Shown: piece by piece, positions 1-11,700 of the stretch
Layout: the number at the start of each line of letters is the position of its first letter
Numbering within the stretch: position 1 is the first letter of the stretch
Source: Streblospio benedicti
Lineage: Eukaryota; Annelida; Polychaeta; Spionida; Spionidae
NCBI GenBank assembly: GCA_019095985.1
Contig: CM032665.1
Span: 35,941,556-36,005,555 of the forward strand
Direction: 5' to 3'
DNA: 64,000 nucleotides
Translations under genes and position numbers: made by a program
The notes under the pieces: generated by a model
What the model was told of the DNA's origin: nothing
The model's input: the letters and a program-made list of their open reading frames with translations, nothing else
The model's database searches: none

Positions 1-83
1 TACAACGGGAATTTACATCATAATGCATACATGGATTGTGTATGGCCGAACTAGGCAATTGATGTTCTAGTTAAGTCATATTA

Positions 84-2214
84 GGGAGTGACCATAATTA
101 ATTGTACAGGGGGTCATTTGGTATTGACAAGATAAAAAAAATTGAACGCCTCCCTAACTCCCTATGTTGAAATTGAATGCCCTGCACATGGACACTTTAA
201 CAAATTGAGAAAGAAACCAGTGTGCTTGAAATGAAAAATCTGACTGACTGATTCTGCGACCTATTTTTATTTGCTACAGAATTTTTAGAAGGCTAACATC
301 CTACCGATGATGCTTATTGATTAGAAAACGAACAACTTCCTGCAATCTCGTTAAAAAATAAAAAGGGACACCATAATATTTACGAAAGTGCTTCGGTTTA
401 GTTCGTAAACAAACAGCACTCCCTCCAACATACGTGTGACGTAAATGCTTTACTTACGTTGATTAAACGGTGTACGTCACAACGTAGTGAGCATACGTGC
501 ATGCTGTAAATTAATACATCATCTATCCAGCATTGGTATCCTCAAATGGCCTCAATAAATACCACTATACATGCCATAGAAGTCATAACACAGTCAGCAT
601 ACCACATTATTTCACTGATTTTAATAACTACACGTTTATGATAATCTCTTTAATTTATAGCCAATCATTACTTGAATCTTGCCCTTTTTGGTTTACAAGG
701 ACAATTATTTAAACATAAAGGTGTTTTAATTCACACAAAAAGTTATGTGTTTATGTTATCTTGTACGCACAATATATAAATATGCTAGAAATGAGATTCC
801 AATGGCATAAAAGACATTTTTTATTATACTTCAATTTCAATCATAATGTCCTCAAAAAGTGACCACTATTCTAACGTTATAAAAATTAGGCAATTGCTGA
901 CTTGTGTTCCCTAAATATTTATTTATGTATGTATCTATCAATACATGTACATATATATTTATTTTTACACATGCTAAAAATCCTTTAGTTTCTTTAAAGA
1001 TATTTTTTAAATCAATTGTATGAATATTTTTCTATTGTGTGGTGGTGGGACATTTGATCAGTTTTGTAAAAGAAGAAATATTTGTGCACAGGATTTATTA
1101 TCTTTTTTTTTTACATTGATACATGATAACAAATATTTGATTCCCTATATGAGTCTCTAGATGTATGTATCAATTTACCTGTAGACAAAAAATATAAGAA
1201 AATTATGTACATAATGTAGCATTTAATGGTGTATGTTTTCAGATTTAAGAGGTTCTTATTTTAAACAATACACATTTGTACCCGGTATAATCATTTTTTT
1301 TCATTGGTACACAAGTTTTTCTATTTTTCTTATCTATAAGACTTACCCAGTTACCTTTATAATAGTACGCCACCAGCATCGTAACATCTAAATGAATATT
1401 CTCTTACGCACATTTGTGAGCATATCATTTATATATAATAAGACACCTTTTAAGTTATAATCATATTTTGTTTCAAATTCAACTACCTTGCATAGAGAAT
1501 AATCCCTAGATGTGGCAATAAAACTCTACTTAGCAGCTGCTATGAGGCTAGGAGTGTCTTCACTTCGCAGCTTGATTACGAATTAACTTCGCAGTTTGAT
1601 TACTACATAGGATACCAATCAAAATAGCCATTATTATATTTCTAGCGACACAAGTAGATCTCATTATAAGATACTGGTTTGACTTTAAGTTATAATCATA
1701 TTTTGTTTCAAATTCAACTACCTTGCATAGAGAATAATCCCTAGATGTGGCAATAAAACTACTTAGCAGCTGCTATGAGACTAGGAGTGTCTTCACTTCG
1801 CAGTTTGATTACTAATTAACTTCGCAGTTTGATTACTACATAGGATACCAATCAAAATAGCCATTATTATATTTCTAGCGACACAAGTAGATCTCATTAT
1901 AAGATACTGGTTTGACTCAAGTCATGATAAAATGTTGATTCAAAAGGTATAAATTACATTTATGGGGGGAACTATGCATAAGCCACATGTACAAGTAATT
2001 TTTGAAGCAATAATTATGTTGATTATCGACAGTCTGTAGGTCAAAATCTAAGGGTTGGCCATAGTATAAGGCAATGCCTTTATCTGAATATATTACCTTT
2101 TCAGTTTGAGAATTGAGTGCCCTCCCTCTCAATTTGAATTAAAATTGAGCGCCCTCCCTTCTGTAACCAAAGAAAATTGAGCGCCTCCCTTTACAATTAA
2201 TGATGGTCACTCCC
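84..2214. mobile_element. Non-autonomous PIF/Harbinger-like DNA transposon
   Basis: Ends are inverted copies: GGGAGTGACCATAATTAATT at the left and its counterpart ending in GGTCACTCCC at the right. Both are flanked by TTA (81-83 and 2215-2217). A TTA/TWA target duplication with GG-starting ends is typical of PIF/Harbinger. Subterminal words of the type ATTGAGCGCCTCCCT occur at both ends (about 140-180 and 2110-2195) in the same orientation. No transposase frame is visible, so it depends on another copy or is dead. The interior carries a 235-bp tandem duplication. Confidence 0.7.
1449..1916. repeat. Tandem duplication of a ~235-bp unit (two copies)
   Basis: 1449-1683 is repeated at 1684-1916 with very few differences (a two-base TC indel and a handful of substitutions), so it is recent. 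Each unit also contains an internal direct repeat of about 23 bases around CTTCGCAGTTTGATTAC. It lies inside the Harbinger-like element. No coding potential. Confidence 0.9.
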
Positions 2215-2217
2215 TTA

Positions 2218-2634
2218 CTAATTTTCTGTGTAGATCTTGCTCCCGTATGTACAGAAATGGAATCGATTTACCTCAGAATATACACCATTTTCAACTGCTT
2301 TTGTGAGAGCAGCTGATTGAAGCTTGTGTTTTGTATTCTGTTTGGATAGATTCATTTTGCATTGCTATTTGTAAAATATAAATAAGTAACTGTTGGGAGT
2401 CCGTACAGAGAATACACGTGTTCGTGTATCTGGTCAATTAAGCATCAATTCTATGCGGCAGAGTATGATTTTTTAGGCCTCTTGCCAAAAAATTGCACAC
2501 TCTGTGCATAAAAGTATGTGCTATGACATGATTATGATCTATTATTTTCTCTGCATTGGAGCTTCGCTGCGACGAGATTTCTGCATAAACATGTAAACAT
2601 GCATCTGTGAAAACAAAATAATTACTTCATAATC
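2218..2634 (+). other. Putative 5' flank or 5'UTR of SCAPER; no clear promoter motif
   Basis: Unique sequence between the Harbinger-like element and the proposed start codon. I see no TATA box, CpG-rich core or splice acceptor that I would trust. A non-coding first exon upstream is possible. In-frame stop at 2608-2610. Confidence 0.3.
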
Positions 2635-2751
2635 ATGAGTTTCAAGCGAACAGGCCATGGAGTGAAAAACGCAGTAGTTCACAGCGACTCACCACAAAAG
2701 AATAGTCCAAGCAGCAAAGCCAGAAGTACTAAAGGCACTGTTCGCACTGGG
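2635..2751 (+). CDS. SCAPER: SCAPER coding exon 1 (putative start exon)
   Basis: 39 codons beginning MSFKRTGHGVKN, rich in Ser, Lys and Thr, with no family similarity of its own. Chosen as the start because exon 2 opens without a Met and needs an upstream coding exon, an in-frame TGA lies at 2608-2610, and the exon ends in phase 0 at a good donor (gtaaatg) that joins exon 2 in frame. The human protein starts only a few residues before the conserved block, so this N-terminal extension is lineage-specific or wrong. The donor is duplicated 37 bases downstream. No transcript evidence is available. Confidence 0.55.
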
Positions 2752-5700
2752 GTAAATGTGTTCTTATACTAGACTAATAAACGCTGGGGTAACTGTGTTA
2801 TTATTACTAGACTAATACACAGGGGCAAATTATTGACATAGATAAATGATTTAGGTACACTAATCGAATGTTGAAAGCATGCATGAACGAGTAGCATAAG
2901 ATTTCATTTAAAACACCCTAGTTAGTGTATCGGTTTAATATGGAGGTTTTTTAACCCCAAAAATCAAACATGGGCCATGGCACGAACAAGATTCAAATGG
3001 AAAAAAAATACTGTGCAATTTATTTCATTAAGATCGGCCCATTAGAACAAAAGTTGTCATTTTAGGGCTGAAAAAAAAAAGGATTCTGGTCTACTAAAAC
3101 TCGGGACCAAACGTGACATGACCTACCCACACCCACTGGGCACATGACGTCGTAAAGACGTCTATTTTACGTCATAATGTGACGTCTTATTCTGGTCGTA
3201 TAAGTAAAACGAAAAGATGTCTTTCTAATGACTTAAAAAAGACATCATAATGATTCATTTCCATAACATAATTAAAAAAGATGTCAAATTTACGACGTCT
3301 TTTTTAAGTCATGAAAAAGACGTCTTTTTCTTTTTGCATATACGACCGAATAAGACATAAATAAGACGTCACAATTTGACGTAAAAAAGACGTGATGTGC
3401 CTCCAACAACATAAAGGAAAAACACAGTTTGGAGCTAATGACATTTATTTAATTTTTTACAATTAGTCTTTTCTTTGGTACGAATACTTCAGGATCCTGG
3501 ACATTCGCTCCCTGATTGCGGATTGTATGGTACTATAGGAAGCCAGAACACTAGATGCAAATATACAATACACAAAGAAAAATATCACAAATTGATTAAG
3601 AAATTCATACACAGCTGTTCATATACGATAAGAATGAAGAAATTCCATGAATCTTTTATTGGGTTGATCTTGTCTTGCATGACCACTATAAAATCATCTG
3701 GAGGATGAAGACAATTTTTCGTAGAACTGGTGGCCTTCAAATATGGTTCTGAAGCTATAAATATAGGATTTCAACAGTGCATTGCATACTATAAGGCAAA
3801 ATATCAATTGAACATAAAATTTCCACAGAAACTTGAAGCCTACCCTTGCTGAATTGCTATTTTACTGTTGCACAGCATATAGCTGTTCTTGCTTAAATAA
3901 ATGTTAAATTTAAATGTATGGTGATCATGTCACACAAGGAGAGAATTCTTTTGGAGTCTGTTCATCTGCATATAAATTTTTCCAATACCTTCAATTACTG
4001 CGCTTAACACAGTATGTCCGAATGCCATTTTTTTCTCGTTGGTGCCCCTCATGTTAAACTCCATTTGAAGTTTTTGAGTCATCATCCTGTAATAAAGATA
4101 GTGTAAAACTCCTAAAATATGATCGCACAGTAATGTCCTACTCTAAGGTGAGTAAGTACTCTTGATTGATAGAAAAAACGAACATTACATATACAATATA
4201 TATGAGATGTGTATCTTTTGTTAACTCTAATAGTTATCACACTATATGAACAATAGTTTTAGCAAAACTAGAAAGTCCATTTATTAACCATTAAAAATGC
4301 ATTGATAATGACATGTTACAACACGTAACTGTCTGAAGTCTACACTTCGTGTGTATGAAATAAAACACACATGTACAGCAGAGATTGGGAATCCCCACTT
4401 AATACACGAAAACATAGTTTCAAGAAAGAGCCTTTATTAAAAAGCTCTGATTCATACGTTGTATGTTCGCCTTCACAAAGCATGTACTACAGGCATAATA
4501 TAAGTTGACAAACATATCAATATCAAAACACTAGAAATAGGCAATTTGTAAGACCGGAATAAGATGTCTTTAAGACGTCATGTGGCAGTCACTTTTCCAC
4601 GAAGGAGCACGAATGAGTCCACATACAGATATATTTCACTTCTCTATGTGAACCATCCCCTAGCTCGCACCTGTTCAATACTTTACGAGCACTATAGGAA
4701 ACATACGATGCTAGATCTGCTACTAATGCTCTTTGCTATTATGGGACCAACAGTCAGTCTATGCCAAATGTGAAAATTCTGTGTCAGTCATCTCGTCTGA
4801 CAACTTGTGACAGGTGCTGAAAAACTGTCAGTCTGAATGATTTTCCGTCAGTCCTAACGCTTTGCCATGGATGGAAAATATGGCCGGACAACACAAGCGC
4901 CACAGCCAAGCCTATCAAGAAGGTTTGGGGTCATGATTTGATTGCCACAAATAGAGGTCAGTTAAGGTGGAGCATGTAAAAAAAAGTATGTAAAGCTAAG
5001 GGTCCAACCTCAAAAATCCCTCTATAATCTAAGCCCTGGTCTCATAAAATTGGGATCAGAGAACAGAAAGATGTAGGGAGGGAAAGAGAAAAAGAGAGAA
5101 CACATTTTAGTGTCTATTCCATTTTTTTCTAGTTCACAGGTTATCAAAGGCAGCAAAGTTATGATAGAGTAAGAAAAATTGTTCTGGAAGAAGGTCGTTC
5201 AGCTCGAAATCTATTGACTTGGAGTGTGCCTGTTGAATCGGAAATTGAAACCAGTCATAATGGTATGTAAAGCAGCTGATGTAAAGATATTATTTCCATT
5301 TTATATATATTTATTACAATAATATACATCTATATTAATTTGATTACCAAAATGCCTTAGAAGACTGCCTTTGTCTTGCACATTGCTATTGGCCTATTTC
5401 TAGCTCAAAATCATTGATATTAAATATTTTATGCTAAAAAACCCACTTTTACCCGCTTTTAAAAACCTGCCTAAAAACCCAGCCCATTAAAACCTGGGTA
5501 AAATTGGGCGTGTTTATTAGAGGCGGGTGGGTAGTTGCGAACCCTGGTTTATAGTTAGCACTGGCGTAGAAGATGGAGCTTACAATGCACCCCCCTCCTC
5601 AACTCTCCCTCCACCCCTGTTTCTGGTGCACTCACACTTTACTTTCTTTGCCACTGTACAGTAAAACCTCTATTAGGACCACCTTTGGGACCAGTGTTAG

Positions 5701-8700
5701 GTGGTCTCAATAGTCAGACGGTCTCTATACAGAGGTTCATTTTGAAGGTTTGGGGCTGTGAAAAGTGGTGTTAATTTTAGAGGTGGTCTCAATAGACAGG
5801 TGGTCTTAATTGGAGGTTGTACTGTATTTATTGCAAGGTAAAGTATCATGTATTTTATAATATACTTACTCTTGTTACAGAAGTCAATCAAGACAAGACA
5901 GGTCATCGACATAGTAAAAGACATCAACGAATACGATCTGCCTCTCGAAGTGCATCTAGTGAAAATATGCATGCGAAGAATTCTGTCAGAAGTGAAGATG
6001 GACCTGGTCAATTAAATCAATCTGGTCTAAGTGGGTCATCGAACAGTAAGAAGGGAGATTTACGTGCTAGATATTGGGCTTTTCTTTTTGAAAATCTACG
6101 TAGAGCTGTTGATGAGATTTATAACACTTGTGAAGAAGATGACAGTGTTGTTGAATGCAAGGTAAAGTATCATGTATTTTGTAATATACTTACAAGCTCG
6201 TTGACAGAGTATTTATGACGCTTTTGAATGACTAATTGTGTTGGTTTAACTCTTTGAGTCACTGTCGCCGTGTTTTGAACGTATGACGTACATTCACATC
6301 ACACAATGTCATTGATTTTAAGATTTTATTGTCGTAGATACTGCGAATTCTGCAGGTTTTCTCAAATGTCCAAATATTATCATACTTACACAGGAGACAT
6401 GAAATGCGATGCAGATTCTTATTCTCACACTAACTTAGAGCTCATAATATTTTACATTTTTAATGAAATGGCCATCGAATTTGGATGGTGACCATCCAAA
6501 GTTTCATCTCTCAATTCATAACATTGTCATTTGACAGGCCGAGGCGGTCCGGTACTATCGCATGAATGCATGGTGTAATGACTTATCTAACCTATCAATC
6601 AACGCAGAAAGGCGAGCTAGACGTTATGGAACAAAAGAAATTATTATCAGAACCAATTTTCACTCACAAATCTAAGGATTTTATTGATGCTTCTGACCGG
6701 CTTGCTAATTTTTCGTGTCACACTTGACATTGTTTCAAATCTCCCGCTGTGACGTAATGCACAGGCCAGACATGCTCCTGAGAAATATGACGATACTTCT
6801 ACATCGCAATCGCCAAACAGTAGTGGATTTTATAAATGCTTCCATTTCATCATTAACGTTGAAATCTGACATTTTCCAGAGAAATATGTCCAGTCCATCT
6901 TGTGTCACGCCTACCTCTATCGAAATGGTGTCATGGCGTCATCTGAAACGCTTATGATTGGTCAAAACAGTAGTGGGTGCCCTATCTTGCATGTTTTGCA
7001 ATGCTACTATGCTTGTTGAACGCTGTTGGCAGAGGCTACAGCCTCGGAAATAGCCGGAATCACATGTAATATGACGAATAAATAAATTACTTTTCGTAAT
7101 GTCAGGGTTCAGCGCATGCTAATGAGTTGTTTACTAATAGAAAGGAAATTGGACGCCTTATCGTTTGACACCAAAGCCGATGGGGTTTTCCGAAGACAAA
7201 TAATTAGATTTAGTGGTCAAAGTTGAGTACCGAAAACTGGTGTTTCATCTCTAAATATGTCTTCTTTGAAAAAAAATATATTATTTACTATAAAAAGTGG
7301 TTTATATCGAAATAAGGTGATGACTATTGAATGGAGTAGGCGATTTTGATTCATCACATGGTCTTGTACGATGGATGTTGCAAACTATTTGATAGATGCG
7401 AGGGTTTGAACAACGTATGTTTTAGGCATATTTTAAGGCATGCATTAAGGCATAAATGTCTTAGCGACCGTCAAAGGGTTAATGACTTTATTATTTTTTG
7501 TTTGAGCAATCTAAAAATACAATAAAACCATAATAAGTATAGAACACATATATATCATAAGAACATACTAGATATTTAATACAACTTAAACTTGAACTAA
7601 AATAACTACTGAATTATATAAATTTGCAACAATACCTGACACTCGTTCAGTACAGATAATTTTAACTTATGGATGACATAAAACTGTGCAATACTACATT
7701 ACATACTATATATACTACTAATACATGAAAACATGATTATAACCATATAAACCTATACTATACACCGCAAATACTTGCACATTTCTTCGACAGTCTGTAT
7801 CTAAATTATTTACACCATTAAACTAGATCAAAAGTGCTCAGAGAGCATAGCGTCGCTAGAACAACGTTGACTCATGGGCAATAAAGATCTATGTTCTTGG
7901 CATTGGATTGCAGGTGCTTTCTAAACATGGCTGAAGTAAATATCTATTGCCCATGAGTCGACATTAATAATGTAATGCTGTGGTTTATTAGCACTTTTAA
8001 TCCAATATAACCATTATGCCACTTTGATGGTCACGTTCCAAACAGTATTGAAAATATAGTAGAAAAATAGAATGAAAGTCATTGAAATGGCTCTCTGGAA
8101 GGTAAAATTTACTTTGCAAAGTGCCAAAATAGAACATGGTTGATGTTCAGTTGGCATGGAAGGATTGTACCAAGTTTGAATGCTTTCTCACTAACATTAG
8201 CAAAGCTATTGCAGAAAATGTTGAAAATGGACGAAAAATGGCTCTGTGAAAAGCTCTGTTATCCTGACTGACATGTATATTAATTATAATACTGTGACAT
8301 TTTTTGCCATAACATGGAATTGTATGCAGTCAAAAGCATTCATTAATTTTTTACAGGAAGTTATAATGATGCTTGAGCAATGCACCAAGGACTTCAAATC
8401 ACTGATACAAAGGATGGAGCTTCTCAGAGCATTTGAAAAGGCGGACAAAAATGAAAGGTCTATTTATATTTTATTATATACTTATCACACTAATCTATCA
8501 GTATCAGTCTAAATGTTATTGAAAATCCAGTTGAATTGGTTCACAGCACTTGGTCTCACGATAATTTTGTTTGTATTTTCTGTTTGGGTGTGCAATAAGC
8601 AAGAAAATGAATTTCAAAAGTGATTATTATTAACGTTTTCAAGCTCTACAAGGCTCTATATTACGCTGGGAGCCAGCTAGGGTCTACAAGATCAAACTGA

Positions 8701-11700
8701 AAAAGATTTCATTCTGATTTTTGGCTTGGTATATGAACAAGACAGGTATCCACTATTTAGAAAATCACATTTTAATACTGATCGTACTGTTACCTTTATA
8801 TTGAGTGTATTTTTCATAGACCTACATCATTGGCATGGGAAGTGAGAAAAATGTCACCGGGAAAATCTCTCTCATCTTCAACTAGCAAAGAAAGAATTTC
8901 TCCAAGTCCAACAATTTCACGAAGTCTTAATTTTGGTCAGGAAACTCAGCAGCAAAGGTAAAGTTTTAACTTGATGTAAATGGTTTGTGATCACCTTTTG
9001 TCTGTCGTCTGTCATTCATCCACAACTCGTATTTGCACTATAGTTTCGTCATTTTTCATTTGATGCTCACCAAACTTGCAAACAAGTTTTATGCCTATGT
9101 AAGGCTATAGTAGCTTAATTCTCATGGTTTGTAGTGATACAGAAGGGGATACAAAAAATGCATAGAAATAGAAAAATATGGAGGGTTCGGGGCCAGAATA
9201 GGGTGTGTGTTGGGGGGGAAGAGAGCTGGGGAAATTAAATATTAATTTCTCACTGTAATCAGGCAGTGTGTGTATTTAAAAATTGATTTAATGGCAAATT
9301 TAAGGTTTGAAGTGGAATGTGAAGCTTCCAAGCGAGTAAATTTCAATGCAAACCTCTGCAATTTGTGCGCTAGTCTAATATTTCTATTTCATCACACATT
9401 GCACAAGTAGCATAGCGGCACATGTTTCGTGCATGCACAGTTTGAGATTGGCTGTTTCTATTTTGGTTTTAGACTCAAACATATATTCTAGATAATCTGA
9501 GTGAGGAACTTGCTCTTGCTGCCAAATTGTACACTGTATTCTGTTAGCCATGTTCCCGTTATAGTGTCTTTTGTGGAAGTGGGCGTGGCACCATGAAATA
9601 ATAATGCTCTTTCTGTAAATAAGTCCGGGTGTTAACAACTCAAGACAATGCATTAGGCCATGCCTGCTGGCCTGTATAAACTATGGTTCCCAAAGTGGCC
9701 TTTAGCAGTTACTTATATTTATTTCCTACAGGTTCCCTGGGGGAAATGATTGTTTTTGACTGGGTATGCACTGTGTGAGGGTGCTCTTCTGACACACCTC
9801 TTAATGTCCAATTCTTATTGGCTCAGCCCGACCTTGAGACCAATGTCAAACCTTAGTCTTTTTTCATGATTTTTTGTTATAGGGCGTTCGTAACGAACTC
9901 GTGAACTAGTACTTTCGAGTTGACAAGTTGTAGGTACGAGTTGTGGCTATTCGATACTACATGACAACTGGGAAATATGTGTGTTAAAAAATAGCATGCA
10001 GAGTACATAAACCCGGACTTAAACGAATGGTTTAACATATATCTATAAATCTTATTAATTTGAGGGACTTATAGCCTGTTGTTTAAATATATTTTATGAA
10101 ACTGTCTGCGATATTAGAAGAAGTTATGAGCGCCGCCATTTTGTCAGTCAGTGCGCATGCGCACGAGCATCTCATAGTGATCCCTTCAGCTCCCAGTTCA
10201 CAAGTCGTAAACACGAGATAAACATGTATCGAACGTTTACGTACTAGTTAACGAGTTCGTTACGAACGCCCTATTAAGCACCTATTAAGCACCCTATTAA
10301 GGAGGGGCTTTAAAGTACTCTGTAAACGGTCAAAGTCGCATGATCGAGAGTGCTAATGAAGATGTCTATTGGATAAATTATGTCACACCCACCAGTCCTC
10401 CACTCTAATTGGTCAAGACGGATTTCTTGTATAACAATTTCGAGGTGACCTGCCAGCCCCTGAGCTGTCAATCACGCTGCATGGCCAATCAGAGCAGCGT
10501 AGTAAAACTTTCATTCATGATTTGGTGTAAAATTGCATCAACAATAAAAATTACTCCTCCTAACCTGGGCTACCCAACATAAAACATGTGACACCCGGTG
10601 GGGTGTGTGGGTGGCTTTGCCTCCCAGGAGTTGGGTTTAGTTGAGGGTGCCCGGGGAGCGTCTGGGGGGTAGGCCCTCGGCCTTATAAAATAAAAAACGG
10701 GGGATTCGGGGGGTACCTCCCCATAATAACATTGAGAAATAATCTTTTAACAAAATGGTCATAACTTTCTCCTGCTTATAATACTGCTATCAACTATAGA
10801 GAGGTGGTCTTCTTATATTTTGGGATGTGTGGGTGGCTTTGCCCCCCAGGAGTTGGGTTTAGTTGAGGGTGCCCGGGGAGCGTCTGGGGGTAGGCCCTCG
10901 GCCTTATAAAATAAAAAACGGGGCTTCGGGGGGGTACCCACCCCTTAATTACATTGAGAAATAATTTTAAAAATTGGTCATAACGTCCTCCTGCCTATGG
11001 TACTGCTATCAACTATAGAGAGGTGGTCTTCTTATATTTTTAACACTAAATGTGCTTCCTGAACCTGTTTTATCATTCACTGGGGCACCTCTCACTTAAT
11101 TTTAAAGCCAAATTTACACATGCAGGTGAGCGATATTAGGACCCTTATGGTCCTCTTGTTCATTTACTTCTATGCGCATAAAAATGGCCGCAGTCAGTTC
11201 AGGTTAATATGCTCTCAAAATGAAACTTCTTTATATTCTCTTAAAATAAAAACGTAACACTAAAATAAATTGTGCATGATGATTCCTTATGCGGTTTTAC
11301 ATATAATTATCTAGTTTTAAACATGAAGTCATTCACACCCCTGTGGGAAATTCATACGTTCCTTGAACGTTTGCTGATCTAGTTTATTATCTATTCCATT
11401 TATAGGGTGGCAAGCTGGGCAGACAAAGTGAAAGGTTATATTGCTCAATCAGTATCGACCGCTGACTCTAATGTTGTTGAGCACGTTCCTGCATCTAGCG
11501 GCGAGGCTGTAGAACGAGAAATCATTGTGGAACTTCCTCACCACAACGAAATCAATGAAGAAATTGGTATGAATTGATGATAAAGCTCTTTGTGAAAAGT
11601 TAATCTCTATAAAAAGTTAATCTGAATATATTTTTGCTTTGAACTTCGAGGCAATAGCAGGCGCTGTTACGGCTACACAGACCTACAATCTGATGTGTCC

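Noticed and set aside
6715-6957. Possible piggyBac transposase fragment
   Set aside because: Translation shows no recognisable transposase motif; kept only as interior of a non-autonomous element.
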